From positions 124,196-167,389 of the forward strand of contig NZ_PZJN01000001.1 in assembly GCF_003206695.1 (NCBI RefSeq): 43,194 nt of DNA. The letters are read 5' to 3'. The DNA comes from Salinicola halophyticus (lineage in GTDB: Bacteria > Pseudomonadota > Gammaproteobacteria > Pseudomonadales > Halomonadaceae). Below, piece by piece: positions 25,677 through 34,599 of the stretch. The notes under the pieces are model-generated. The model saw nothing but the letters and a program-made list of their open reading frames with translations. It did not search any database and was not told the DNA's origin. A program made the translations under genes and the position numbers. Position 1 is the first letter of the stretch, and each line of letters starts with the position of its first letter.

Positions 25677-26606
25677 ATGCGAGTCCTGATCTATCACAAC
25701 GATGCCGAGCAATGGCGCCATATTCTGCGCGAGCGCCTGCCGACCGCCGAAATTGTCGTCGCGAAGGACAGCGGCAACCCGCAGGTCGATTACCTGGTCG
25801 CCTGGAAGCCGCCGGCTTCGGTGTTCGACGAACAGACGGCGCTCAAGGGCATCGTCAATCTGGGTGCCGGGGTGGATGCCCTATTACAGAACCCCTCGCT
25901 GCCCCGCGAGCTCCCCATCGTCAAGCTGCGCGACGCCGGTATGGGCGAGTTGATCGGCGACTATGCGCGCTACGGCGTACTGCATTTCCAGCGCGACTTC
26001 GACCGCTACCGACGCCAGCAGGCGACGAGCGAATGGCGCGAGGTGCCGGTCGTCGACAAGCCCGACTGGCCGATCGGTGTGCTGGGTCTCGGCGCCATCG
26101 GCACGCGGGTGGCGCAGATGCTCGCCGCCGATGGTTATCCGGTCCTCGGTTGGAGTCGCTCGCCCAAACAGATCGACGGACTCACCTGCCATCACGGCGA
26201 CGACGGGCTCGACACGCTGCTGCGACAGGTCAAGACGCTGATCACCCTGCTGCCGGACACCCCGGCCACGCGCCACATCATCGACCGCGACAATCTGGCC
26301 AAGCTCCCCGATGGCGCCAGCCTGATCAACCCCGGTCGCGGCACGCTGATCGACGAGCCCGCCCTGCTCGACGCGCTCGGCGATGGAGAGTCGGAAGGCC
26401 ACCTGCGCGGCGCTCTGCTGGATGCGTTCCCGAGTGAACCGTTGGCATCAGACAGCCCGCTATGGCGCCATCCGCGCATCCTGATCACCCCGCACATGGC
26501 CGGGCCGACGCCGATCGGCGCTGCCGCCGATCAGGTCGCCGACGCGCTGGACGCGATGTCGAAAGGCAAGGCGGTCGAGACCATCGATCCCGAGGCGGGG
26601 TATTGA
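25677..26606 (+). CDS. ghrA: Glyoxylate/hydroxypyruvate reductase A
   Basis: Cytosolic 2-hydroxyacid dehydrogenase of 309 residues, close to E. coli GhrA (312). The NADPH motif is GVLGLGAIGTRVAQ, followed by NPGRGTLID with the catalytic Arg region, and the catalytic His is in LITPHMAGPTP. It reduces glyoxylate and hydroxypyruvate. The start at 25677 has CGGAG six bases upstream. It follows enuR by 154 bases on the same strand; whether it is linked to ectoine breakdown or is a neighbour by chance is unclear. Confidence 0.88.
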   Translation: MRVLIYHNDAEQWRHILRERLPTAEIVVAKDSGNPQVDYLVAWKPPASVFDEQTALKGIVNLGAGVDALLQNPSLPRELPIVKLRDAGMGELIGDYARYGVLHFQRDFDRYRRQQATSEWREVPVVDKPDWPIGVLGLGAIGTRVAQMLAADGYPVLGWSRSPKQIDGLTCHHGDDGLDTLLRQVKTLITLLPDTPATRHIIDRDNLAKLPDGASLINPGRGTLIDEPALLDALGDGESEGHLRGALLDAFPSEPLASDSPLWRHPRILITPHMAGPTPIGAAADQVADALDAMSKGKAVETIDPEAGY

Positions 26607-26678
26607 ACTTTTGATGGGCGGAACCTGACCGGGCAAACGACGTCTGAAGGGGACTCTAGTTTTCACATAGGAGCTCCG

Positions 26679-27413
26679 ATGCCGACGAGCCTATTCAAAC
26701 CTCGCATCGCCGCCCTTCTGGTCGCCATGCTTTGCTGGAGCGGCTCGATATTCGCCGCGCCGACGCCGTTCACCGCCCACTATCAGCTCGACATCAGTGG
26801 CTGGCCGGACGCGACGATCACCCACCAGCTGTCGCGCGTGGGCAATGACTCGCAACCCGGCGGTGGCTGGGACAATGTCTGGGAGAGCGCCATGCGCGCC
26901 AGCATCAAGGTCGCCAGCGGCGAAGAGCGCGGCCGGTTCGAGCTGGACGGTGACCGCGTGCAGGCGCTCGACTACACCAGCGCGTACTCGCTGGTGGGGA
27001 TCGGCGACGAGTATCACCTGGACCAGTCGCAGCTGCAGTCGCTGCCGGACCGCCAGACGGCGCTGTTCGAGCTGTCGCGCAAGGCGCCTGACGCCCGCTG
27101 CGCCAGCACGCAGGTATCGCCCTGCGAGCTCGACTACCAGAACCACAAGGGCAAGACGGAAACGCTCTACTACCGCGTGACAGATCGCGGCGATATCGAT
27201 ACGCCGGCCGGTACGTTTCCGGGCGTTACCGTGGATACCTGGGATCCGGACAAGCGTGATCGCCATCTCTACTTCACCTTCCACCGCGAGATACCGGGTC
27301 TGCTGCTGAAGATGCGCTACGTCAAAGAGGGTGAGGAGCGTAGCCACCTAACGCTGACCGATCTGGCACTGGATCAGCCGAACGACGCCACAGGAAGCAC
27401 CGCCGAGCAATAA
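26679..27413 (+). CDS. DUF3108 exported protein
   Basis: 244 residues with a signal peptide (PRIAALLVAMLCWSGSIFA, cut near residue 26) and a DUF3108 domain of mixed beta strands. Visible marks are FTAHYQLDISGWPDATITHQL near the mature start and a Cys pair in DARCASTQVSPCELDY that could form a disulfide. DUF3108 proteins are periplasmic or envelope proteins without a known reaction. AGGAG lies upstream of the start. It is followed by an intrinsic terminator. Confidence 0.8.
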   Translation: MPTSLFKPRIAALLVAMLCWSGSIFAAPTPFTAHYQLDISGWPDATITHQLSRVGNDSQPGGGWDNVWESAMRASIKVASGEERGRFELDGDRVQALDYTSAYSLVGIGDEYHLDQSQLQSLPDRQTALFELSRKAPDARCASTQVSPCELDYQNHKGKTETLYYRVTDRGDIDTPAGTFPGVTVDTWDPDKRDRHLYFTFHREIPGLLLKMRYVKEGEERSHLTLTDLALDQPNDATGSTAEQ

Positions 27414-27467
27414 CCGTCCGGCTGTCTTCCCTCTTCGACACGTATCCTCTAGAGTTCTTGCCCATTC

Positions 27468-27496
27468 ACGGGCGCCGATTTATCGGCGTCCGTTTT
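27468..27496 (+). terminator. Rho-independent terminator after the DUF3108 gene
   Basis: A twelve-base stem ACGGGCGCCGAT / ATCGGCGTCCGT (27468-27479 and 27482-27493, one G-T pair) with a TT or TTTA loop is followed by TTTCG. It lies about 55 bases past the stop codon. Confidence 0.75.
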
Positions 27497-27538
27497 CGTG
27501 TTGTGCTCGCTTTTCATTGATACGCGCCTGGAGTCGGC

Positions 27539-28471
27539 ATGCTGCTTGGACTGTTGTGGATTCTGCTCCCTCTGATCGTGGGCTACCTGATACCCGTACA
27601 CCAGGCCGGGATCCGTCAGGCGATCGATCAAGGTGTCGGCGCCTCGGTCTACGTGATTCTGCTGCTGATGGGCGTGAGCCTCGGCGGGCTCGAAGATCTG
27701 CTCGGCCAGCTATCGCGGATCGGAGCCACGGCGCTGGTGCTGTTCGTGGTGATCTCGCCGATCAATCTGCTGGCGCTGGCCTGGTTATCGCGGCGACGGC
27801 TGGCGCGCTGTCAACCGCTGGTGGATAGCGACGAGGGCGGTTCGGCTCCCGCCGGCAAGCTGCAGGCGATGCTAGGGTCATTGCAGCTGGCAGGGGTCGT
27901 GCTGCTCGGCGTCTGTCTCGGCGCGGGCGCTCAAACTCTCGGTTGGCACCTGGCTCCGCTGGCGGAAACACTGGCAACCTGGGCACTCTACGCCCTGCTC
28001 TTTCTGATCGGCTGTCAGCTGCGTAATTCCGGACTCGGCCTGCGCCAGATTCTGCTCAATCGGCTGGGGCTGGCGATCGCGGTGACGGTATTCGTGAGTT
28101 CGATGCTGGCAGGGCTGATCGCGGCACCGCTGCTGCAACTGCCGTGGAACGAAGGTATGGCGCTGGCGTCAGGATTCGGCTGGTATTCGCTCTCCGGGAT
28201 TTTGATCGGCGACCAGCTCGGGCCGGTGCTCGGCGGCGCGGCCTTCTTCAACGACCTGGCCCGGGAACTGCTCGCCTTCCTGCTGGTGCCGCTGTTCATT
28301 CGCCGCGCTATGCCGCTGGCGATCGGCTACGCCGGCGCGACGTCGATGGATGTGAGCCTCCCGGTGATCCAGCAGTACGGCGGCATCACCTGTGTACCGC
28401 TGGCCATCGTCAGCGGCTTTCTGCTGTCGCTGCTGTCACCACCGCTGATTCTGCTGTTGCTGTCATTCTGA
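27539..28471 (+). CDS. lysO: LysO-family lysine exporter
   Basis: Inner-membrane transporter of 310 residues with about eight hydrophobic helices. The pattern MGVSLGGLEDLLGQL, the segment ALASGFGWYSLSGILIGDQLGP and the end MPLAIGYAGATSMDVSLPVIQQYGG are typical of LysO (YbjE), which exports L-lysine. The start is MLLGLLWILLP with GGAG in front. It stands alone. The family is clear; the substrate in this organism is by analogy. Confidence 0.82.
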   Translation: MLLGLLWILLPLIVGYLIPVHQAGIRQAIDQGVGASVYVILLLMGVSLGGLEDLLGQLSRIGATALVLFVVISPINLLALAWLSRRRLARCQPLVDSDEGGSAPAGKLQAMLGSLQLAGVVLLGVCLGAGAQTLGWHLAPLAETLATWALYALLFLIGCQLRNSGLGLRQILLNRLGLAIAVTVFVSSMLAGLIAAPLLQLPWNEGMALASGFGWYSLSGILIGDQLGPVLGGAAFFNDLARELLAFLLVPLFIRRAMPLAIGYAGATSMDVSLPVIQQYGGITCVPLAIVSGFLLSLLSPPLILLLLSF

Positions 28472-28563
28472 CCTCGAGCCATCATTCTCACCCGATCACT
28501 CCCGCGATCTACGACGATGGCCCAAAGGAAAGGGTCAAACCACACATGATAATCTGCCTAGAA

Positions 28564-28575
28564 GTTACCGGTAAC
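28564..28575. promoter_or_regulatory. GntR operator upstream of gntR
   Basis: GTTACCGGTAAC is a perfect 12-base palindrome identical to the one at 30466 and matches the known gluconate-repressor operator core. It lies 46 bases before the gntR start and just downstream of a GATAAT at 28548-28553, as expected for autorepression. Confidence 0.75.
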
Positions 28576-28621
28576 AACCGAAACAACAACCGGTCATAAC
28601 CACTCGCTTCCGGGGATTGCC

Positions 28622-29629
28622 ATGCCGCGTCGTTCGTCGGGGCGCGTCACGCTTCAGCATATTGCCGAACGTGTCGGCGTCACCAAGGTCACGGTGTCAC
28701 GCGCCCTGCGTGAACCCCATCTCGTTTCCGCGGCGCTGCGACTGCGGATCGAATCCGCCATCGACGAGCTCGGCTACATCCCCAACCATTCCGCCGGGGC
28801 GCTGGCGAGCGGGCGCTCGCACAGCGTGGCTCTGTTGATTCCCTCACTCTCCAATTCGGTGTTTTCGGAGATCCAGCGCGGTATCGAGGAAGGGCTCGGC
28901 GCCGCAGGCTATCAGGTACTGATCGGTCATACCGGCTATTCGATTCTCGAGGAGGAGCGGCTGATCGATACCTATCTTTGCTACGGCGTCGAGGCGCTGA
29001 TTCTGCCCGGCTCTCGCCATACCGATCATGCTCGCCGCCTGCTGACCCGGGCCCGGGTGCCGGTGGTCGAGACGCTGGAACTGACCGAGACGCCGCTGGA
29101 CATCAACGTCGGGCTCGACCAGCACGAGGCCGGCAGGGCGATGACGCAAACGTTCCTCGATCAGGGCTATCGGCGGGTCGGCTTTCTTGGCGCGCGCATG
29201 GATTATCGTGCGCAGCTGCGCCTGGCAGGCTGGGAAACGGCCATGCGCCAGGCGGGCCTGTCGACCGAGCGCTGCCTGACGACGCCGCACCCCTCTTCCT
29301 ACCGGCTGGGCGGCGAGATGCTGGCATCGATGCTGGAGCGATGGCCGGATCTGGAGGGCATCTTCTGCGGCAACGACGATCTGGCCGCCGGCGCGTTGTT
29401 CGAATGCCAGCGGCGCCGTCTCGACGTGCCAGCGCAGTTGGCCCTGGCCGGCTTCAACGGATTGGACATCACCGAGGCGACCGCGCCGCCGCTGGCAACC
29501 GTTGTAACCCCGCGACGCCGCATTGGCGATACCATCGCCACACGGCTACTGGCACGGCTCAAGGGCGCACCGCTGGCGCCGATCAGCGAGGATCTGGGAT
29601 TCCGGATTCGGCGCGGCGGCAGTCTGTGA
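28622..29629 (+). CDS. gntR: LacI-family gluconate repressor
   Basis: 335-residue LacI/GalR repressor. The N-terminal helix-turn-helix and hinge read VTLQHIAERVGVTKVTVSRA and YIPNHSAGALASGRSHSVALLIP (about residues 9-70), and a periplasmic-binding-like effector domain follows. It should bind gluconate or 6-phosphogluconate and repress gntK and gntP. The identical operators upstream of its own gene and of gntP, together with the adjacent gntK, support this. It is close to convergent with gntK, 36 bases apart. Confidence 0.92.
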   Translation: MPRRSSGRVTLQHIAERVGVTKVTVSRALREPHLVSAALRLRIESAIDELGYIPNHSAGALASGRSHSVALLIPSLSNSVFSEIQRGIEEGLGAAGYQVLIGHTGYSILEEERLIDTYLCYGVEALILPGSRHTDHARRLLTRARVPVVETLELTETPLDINVGLDQHEAGRAMTQTFLDQGYRRVGFLGARMDYRAQLRLAGWETAMRQAGLSTERCLTTPHPSSYRLGGEMLASMLERWPDLEGIFCGNDDLAAGALFECQRRRLDVPAQLALAGFNGLDITEATAPPLATVVTPRRRIGDTIATRLLARLKGAPLAPISEDLGFRIRRGGSL

Positions 29630-29665
29630 CGGAGGTATCAAACCGGCTTTTCATCACACCGGGTT

Positions 29666-30199
29666 TTACCGCTCTGCAGCCAGAAAGCGCTTTTCGAGTT
29701 TCAATACCGATTCATTGACCACCTGCTCGAGCGTCCCGGCGATATCGACGGTGACGGCTTCGTCATTGCCCGGTGCCTCGAGCGTGGCCAATTGGCTGTC
29801 GAGCATCGCCTCACCCTTGAAAAAGTGATCGCGACGCGACTGAATGCGCTGCAGCAGCAGTTCGCGGCTTCCGGCGAGGTGAACGAAGGTCAGGGCCTCG
29901 TCGCCTTTGCGCAGGATATCGCGATAACGGCGCTTCAGTGCCGAGCAGCCGATGACCAGCGTCTCCCCCTGCGCCTTGGCTTCGGCCAGAAACTCTGCCA
30001 GCCGGTTCAGCCAGCCTGCGCGATCGTCGTCGTCGAGGGGCTCGCCGCGAGACATCTTGGCGACGCTCTCCGGCGAATGGTAGTCGTCCCCGTCCAGGAA
30101 ACGTCCGCCTAGTGCGGTCGCCAGTCGCTGCCCGACTTCGGTCTTGCCGCAGCTCGATACGCCCATCACGACGATGCGCTGACCCATCTTTGCGTCCAT
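29666..30199 (-). CDS. gntK: Gluconokinase
   Basis: Cytosolic kinase of 177 residues, the usual length, that phosphorylates gluconate to 6-phosphogluconate. The P-loop is GVSSCGKT (residues 13-20), with FLDGDDYHSPESVAKMSRGEPLDDDDRAGWL after it and ALKRRYRD, all typical of the family. ATG 30199 is chosen with GAAGG eight bases upstream; the frame continues to 30298 but the extra part is a low-complexity SLGQE-type repeat. It is divergent from gntP over 373 bases. Confidence 0.93.
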   Translation of the reverse strand: MDAKMGQRIVVMGVSSCGKTEVGQRLATALGGRFLDGDDYHSPESVAKMSRGEPLDDDDRAGWLNRLAEFLAEAKAQGETLVIGCSALKRRYRDILRKGDEALTFVHLAGSRELLLQRIQSRRDHFFKGEAMLDSQLATLEAPGNDEAVTVDIAGTLEQVVNESVLKLEKRFLAAER

Positions 30200-30247
30200 G
30201 ACGTTGCCTTCCGATTGATGCGTGTGTGATTGATGCTTGAGCGGTTC

Positions 30248-30292
30248 TTGACCCAGTGATTTTTGACCCAGTGATTCTTGACCGAACGATTC
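30248..30292. repeat. 15-base tandem repeat, three units, in the gntK leader
   Basis: Units at 30248 (TTGACCCAGTGATTT), 30263 (TTGACCCAGTGATTC) and 30278 (TTGACCGAACGATTC). It lies just upstream of the gntK start in its leader. Read in the gntK frame upstream of the chosen start, it would encode SLGQE-like pentapeptides. Confidence 0.8.
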
Positions 30293-30465
30293 TCGCATAG
30301 CTGGCTGATGCCTGCGTCGTTCGCGTCGAGCCCTCGCCCCCTTCAGCCCGGCGACTCGCCCGATTCGATTATCGAGGAATCCGGACCCACTCGGCGACGG
30401 TTTGGCCTAAACCAATTTGGCCGTGATTGTCTCTACACCTTTAGGTGCATTGTTGAGACCGACTT

Positions 30466-30477
30466 GTTACCGGTAAC
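30466..30477. promoter_or_regulatory. GntR operator upstream of gntP
   Basis: Second exact copy of GTTACCGGTAAC, flanked as TT-operator-ATT, 95 bases before gntP. Because gntK diverges from the same spacer, a repressor bound here could also affect gntK. Confidence 0.75.
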
Positions 30478-30572
30478 ATTCATTTTCTCCAACTCTACCG
30501 CGAAGCACAACGCCACCAAGGGCGTATATCCAGCTCTTGCGTCACGTGTTCTCACAAAGGATTTTCGTTGCC

Positions 30573-31919
30573 ATGGATAGCCCCACTTCCCTGATACTTG
30601 CCGCATTGGGCAGCATCATCGTGCTGCTCTATCTGGTCATGAAGCTGCGCCTGCACGCGTTCGTCGCCCTGCTGGTGGTCAGCGGGCTGGTCGGGCTGTT
30701 TACCGGCATGGACGTCGACCAGCTGCTGGATACGGTCGAAAAAGGCATGGGCGGTACGCTGGGCTTCGTCGCTACCGTCGTCGGCCTGGGCGCGATGTTC
30801 GGCAAGATGCTGGAAGTTTCCGGCGGTGTCGACCGTCTGGCCAGCACGCTGCTCGATAAATTCGGCGAGAATCGCTCGCAGTGGGCGATGGGCGTCACCG
30901 GTTTCCTGGTGGCCATCCCGGTCTTTCTCGACGTCGCGTTCATTATTCTGGTGCCATTGATCTATGCACTGTCGCGCCGCACCAAACGTTCGCTGCTCTA
31001 TTACGGTATTCCGCTGCTGGCCGGGCTCGCCGTCACCCACTCGTTCATCCCGCCGACGCCAGGCCCGATTGCCGTCGCCAAGCTGATCGGCGCCGATCTC
31101 GGCTACGTGATCCTGTTCGGTGCGATCTGTGGCCTGCCGGCCATGATCATTGCCGGTCCGCTATTCGGCCGCTGGATCGCCAAGCGCATCGACGCGCAGA
31201 TCCCCGAGTACATGGATCTGCCGAAAAACGACGTCGATACCACCGGCCTGCCCAGTTTCAAGCTGATCCTGGCGATCATTCTGCTGCCGCTGGCGCTGAT
31301 CGTGCTCAATACCGTTTCGGGCGTCATTCTGCCGGACGATAGCCCGGTCCTGGCCGCCCTGACCTTCCTGGGTCATCCGTTCGTGGCACTGACGCTGGCC
31401 ACGCTACTGGCGTTCACCTTGCTGGGCACGCGCCGCGGCATGAGTCGTGAACAGGTCATGGAAGTCGCCACCAAGGCGCTGGAGCCGGCCGGCATCATCA
31501 TTCTGGTCACCGGTGCCGGCGGCGTGTTCAAGCAGGTGCTGATCGACTCCGGCGTGGGCGAAGTGATGGGCAACATCATGGCCGACAGTGCGCTGCCGCC
31601 GATTCTGCTGGCGTTCCTGATCTCCGCCGCCGTCCGCGTGATTCAGGGCTCGGCCACGGTAGCCATGATCACCGCCGCCGGCCTGATGGCGCCGGTCATC
31701 ACCACGCTCAATCTCGACGGCCCGGTGCTCGGCCTGCTGGTGATCTCGATCGCCTCTGGCGCCACGGTGCTGAGCCATGTCAACGACTCCGGCTTCTGGC
31801 TGGTCAACCGCTATTTCGGCCTGACCGAGGCACAGACGCTGAGAAGCTGGACGGTAATGGAGACTCTCATCGGGGTGATCGGGCTGGTGATGGCGCTGAT
31901 TATTGGCCTGTTCATCTAG
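30573..31919 (+). CDS. gntP: GntP-family gluconate:H+ symporter
   Basis: Inner-membrane permease of 448 residues with about 12-14 helices, the normal size for GntP/GntT/GntU. Marks are TPGPIAVAKLIGADLGYVILFG, GGVFKQVLIDSGVGEVM and HVNDSGFWLVNRYFGLT, all characteristic. It imports gluconate for GntK. ATG 30573 gives the family start MDSPTSLILAALGSIIVLL; AAAGGA lies eleven bases upstream, a long gap. A strong terminator follows. Which member of the Gnt group it is cannot be told. Confidence 0.93.
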   Translation: MDSPTSLILAALGSIIVLLYLVMKLRLHAFVALLVVSGLVGLFTGMDVDQLLDTVEKGMGGTLGFVATVVGLGAMFGKMLEVSGGVDRLASTLLDKFGENRSQWAMGVTGFLVAIPVFLDVAFIILVPLIYALSRRTKRSLLYYGIPLLAGLAVTHSFIPPTPGPIAVAKLIGADLGYVILFGAICGLPAMIIAGPLFGRWIAKRIDAQIPEYMDLPKNDVDTTGLPSFKLILAIILLPLALIVLNTVSGVILPDDSPVLAALTFLGHPFVALTLATLLAFTLLGTRRGMSREQVMEVATKALEPAGIIILVTGAGGVFKQVLIDSGVGEVMGNIMADSALPPILLAFLISAAVRVIQGSATVAMITAAGLMAPVITTLNLDGPVLGLLVISIASGATVLSHVNDSGFWLVNRYFGLTEAQTLRSWTVMETLIGVIGLVMALIIGLFI

Positions 31920-31943
31920 GCAAACGAGATGGACTGACGCAAG

Positions 31944-31974
31944 ACGCCCGCTGCGTGAAACACGCAGCGGGCGT
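31944..31974 (+). terminator. Rho-independent terminator after gntP
   Basis: A perfect 14-base stem (31944-31957 and 31961-31974, core CGCCCGCTGCGTG) with an AAA loop is followed by TGTCGTTT. It separates gntP from the convergent cca gene. Confidence 0.8.
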
Positions 31975-31999
31975 TGTCGTTTGCGACCTCGGCGTCGCG

Positions 32000-33169
32000 C
32001 TAGCGGCCTTCCAGCGCCTCCCGCACCGTCTCTTCGCGACGTCGCGACAACTCCTTGCCCAGTTCCGGGCCGCGAAAGCCGTCATCGAGCAGCGCCTGGG
32101 GCAATATCTGCGCGGCCAGCCGCCAGGCCAGCGCCAGGTCGTCCGCCAGCTCACCGTCATCATGCGCGATCAAAGCCAGCAGCGGCGCCACCCGCTCCGG
32201 CCGTCGCCAGGCATCGATGGCGTCGAGCCAGGTCATGATCGCTTCGGCGCGATCACTTTCGGCCGCGGGCCGCTCACCGTCCAGCTGTCGACGCAAACGA
32301 CGGGACAGGGCGGCCAGACGCATGGCATCCCGGTACGCATTGGGCGCCTTGACGGCGTCGTTGAGCCGGGCCTGTTCGACGTCCTCGAGATGCTCGCCGA
32401 GTCGCGCCCAGCGCCACAGCGCCTGCTGCGACGTCGTGGACTCGTCCGGCACGCGACCGAGCCTGGCAATCACGTTGGCCAATGCCGGCGTCGCCAACGG
32501 CGGCATCAGCTCGGCCAGTGCCCCGCAGTCGTCGAGCGTCTCGAAGTAAGCGCCGGGTTCGGCTTCGCCGAGGGCCTTGTGTGTCTCGGTCCAGACGCGT
32601 TCGGCGACCAGATGACGCATCTCGCCACTGGCCACCAGCTGACCCATCAGCGCCTGGGTTTCCGCTGCGATCGTGAAACCCAGTTTGCGATAGCGGGCCA
32701 GAAACCGGGCCGCCCGCAGCACGCGCAGAGGATCTTCGACGAACGCCGCCGAGACGTGCTTGAGCTGTCCGGCGGCGAGATCGGCGGCGCCCCCATAGGG
32801 GTCGATCAGCTCGCCGTCCGGCGTCTCGGCCATGGCGTTGATGGTGAAGTCGCGCCGCGCGAGGTCAGCCTCGAGCGTGACGTCGGGGCTGGCGTGAACC
32901 TCGAACCCGGTATAGCCGTGACCCTGCTTGCGCTCGGTGCGGGCCAGCGCGTACTCCTCGTGTGAATCGGGATGCAGGAAGACCGGAAAATCCCGACCGA
33001 CCGACTTGAACCCGCGCTGGCGCATCGATTCCGGCGTGGTGCCGACCACGACCCAGTCGCGGTCGCCGACCGGCCACCCCAGTCGGGCATCGCGAACGGC
33101 GCCGCCGACCAGATAGACCTCCAGGCCGTTGAGTCGCGGGTCAAGACGTGAATCGGGTTGCGTGTTCAT
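32000..33169 (-). CDS. cca: CCA-adding tRNA nucleotidyltransferase
   Basis: Adds or repairs the 3' CCA of tRNA. 389 residues. The N-terminal catalytic core is well conserved: [27 protein letters not shown] (nucleotide motif plus the two metal Asp), [10 protein letters not shown] and [17 protein letters not shown]. coli Cca (412 residues) continues with an HD phosphohydrolase domain; here no HD-type motif is visible. The protein then resembles the core form. The start at 33169 has GGAG eight bases upstream. It is the last gene of the leftward housekeeping run. Confidence 0.92.
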   Translation of the reverse strand: MNTQPDSRLDPRLNGLEVYLVGGAVRDARLGWPVGDRDWVVVGTTPESMRQRGFKSVGRDFPVFLHPDSHEEYALARTERKQGHGYTGFEVHASPDVTLEADLARRDFTINAMAETPDGELIDPYGGAADLAAGQLKHVSAAFVEDPLRVLRAARFLARYRKLGFTIAAETQALMGQLVASGEMRHLVAERVWTETHKALGEAEPGAYFETLDDCGALAELMPPLATPALANVIARLGRVPDESTTSQQALWRWARLGEHLEDVEQARLNDAVKAPNAYRDAMRLAALSRRLRRQLDGERPAAESDRAEAIMTWLDAIDAWRRPERVAPLLALIAHDDGELADDLALAWRLAAQILPQALLDDGFRGPELGKELSRRREETVREALEGR

Positions 33170-33203
33170 CGCCTGGCTCCGTGATTAAGTTCGGGGCAAA
33201 AAC

Positions 33204-33530
33204 CTAACGCTCGACGCTCTCGGGTCGGCGATGCTCCCAGTCCACGAAGCCGCCATCCAGGCTGTAGACCTCGTCGAAGCCCTGGCCGGCGAGCCAGCTC
33301 GCGGCCTGCTGACTGGAATGGCCGTGATAGCAGACCACCACCAGCGGCGTTTCACCGGGCGTCTTTTCCACCAGGTCCGCCACCGTGGTGTTATCGAGAT
33401 GGCGGCTGCCGGGGATATGACCCTGCGAGAAGCTCAGCGGATCGCGAATGTCGACCAGCTGCAACGGCCGCCCTTCGCTCAGCCATTGCGCCAGCGTCGT
33501 CGGATCGAGGTGTTCGAAGGACTGAGTCAT
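33204..33530 (-). CDS. glpE: Thiosulfate sulfurtransferase GlpE
   Basis: Single-domain rhodanese of 108 residues, matching E. coli GlpE (108). The active-site loop is VVVCYHGHSSQ with Cys67 as the persulfide carrier. It transfers sulfane sulfur from thiosulfate to cyanide or other thiols in the cytosol. AGGAG precedes the start. It lies between cca and apaH in the same orientation, a linkage seen in other gammaproteobacteria. Confidence 0.93.
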   Translation of the reverse strand: MTQSFEHLDPTTLAQWLSEGRPLQLVDIRDPLSFSQGHIPGSRHLDNTTVADLVEKTPGETPLVVVCYHGHSSQQAASWLAGQGFDEVYSLDGGFVDWEHRRPESVER

Positions 33531-33609
33531 GGATCACTCCTGATCGGGGATGAGGAAAGGGCTAAGTTTTGAGACGAATCGGGCGCTGGGCAGGGGTCGC
33601 CAGAACGAT

Positions 33610-34512
33610 TCAGCGATTCCCACGCCGGGAGGGTTCTTCGATGCGTTCGCCGCTGCCGAGATCGAAGGCGGTCAACGAACCGCCCCACACACAGCCGGTA
33701 TCCAACGCTTCCACGTCGACTCGCGCCTCTGGAGTGACGCCTTCCAGCGCCGCCCAGTGGCCGAAGATCAGCGTAATCCTATCCTCGGCAAGCGCATACT
33801 CACGCGGCTCCTCACGAGAGTACTCGCTCGAAAGCTCTCGTGGGTAGGTGAACCAGGGCGCGAAGCCCGCCGGGGCGCTGTCGAGCCCCTCCTTGGCGGC
33901 GAAATCCAGCGTGCCGTCGGCGGCGATGAAGCGCATGCGGGTAAAAACGTTGATGATGGCCCGAATACGGTCCTGGCCGGTCAGCTCAGGCGTGAATCGC
34001 GCCGGAAGATTGCCGTACATCACGCTCAGAAAGTCATCGACATCGTCACCGCGCAAGACGGCTTCCGCCTCGGCGGCCAGTTCGCTGGCCTGCGCTATCG
34101 ACCACTGCGGCAGCAGCCCGGCGTGGGTCATCACATAGTTTCTGTCGATACTGGCTCTGTCGAAAGCGTCATGCTGGCTATCGGTAACCATCAGCGGCTG
34201 ACGACGCAGCCACTCCAGCATTTCGGTTCGATCCGGCGCTTCGAGAATTTCGGTCAGGGTGTCATGGCGCTTGAGCTTGCCATGACCGCGTGCCACTGCC
34301 AGCAAATGTAGATCATGGTTGCCCAGTACCACGCTGGCGGCGCCATCCAGCGCCACGCTCCTGCGCAGGCACCCCAGCGAGTCGGGCCCCCGGTTGATCA
34401 GGTCACCGGTCAGCCACAGATGGTCTCGAGAGGGCGAAAAGTCGAGCCGTGCCAACAGCGCTTCGAACTCGGCGTAGCAGCCATGCAGATCGCCGATTGC
34501 GTAGGTTGCCAT
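33610..34512 (-). CDS. apaH: Symmetrical diadenosine tetraphosphatase ApaH
   Basis: Metallophosphatase of 300 residues that splits Ap4A to two ADP. Metal motifs are IGDLHGCYAEF (7-16), GDLINRGPDS and GNHDLHLLAV, the three blocks of the calcineurin-like family. The C-terminal part has a Glu/Arg/Tyr-rich stretch (SSEYSREEPREY), making it longer than the 280 residues of E. coli. GAGGA precedes the start. It lies downstream of apaG, as in E. coli. Confidence 0.95.
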   Translation of the reverse strand: MATYAIGDLHGCYAEFEALLARLDFSPSRDHLWLTGDLINRGPDSLGCLRRSVALDGAASVVLGNHDLHLLAVARGHGKLKRHDTLTEILEAPDRTEMLEWLRRQPLMVTDSQHDAFDRASIDRNYVMTHAGLLPQWSIAQASELAAEAEAVLRGDDVDDFLSVMYGNLPARFTPELTGQDRIRAIINVFTRMRFIAADGTLDFAAKEGLDSAPAGFAPWFTYPRELSSEYSREEPREYALAEDRITLIFGHWAALEGVTPEARVDVEALDTGCVWGGSLTAFDLGSGERIEEPSRRGNR

Positions 34513-34599
34513 GCCATTCCTCGTGTAGGTGATACGATCCTGGTGATGATGCGATGCCGATAGAGAAACGCCATTCTGGTGGTCGTCGAATCTCTTCAG

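Larger units (their letters stand above)
30200..30572. promoter_or_regulatory. 373-base gntK / gntP divergent spacer
   Basis: Control region of the gluconate genes. It holds a 15-base tandem repeat near gntK (30248-30292) and the GntR operator near gntP (30466). TTGAGA at 30453-30458 with TAACAT at 30474-30479 could be a gntP promoter overlapped by the operator, but the 15-base spacing is short. No gntK promoter is evident. Confidence 0.5.
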
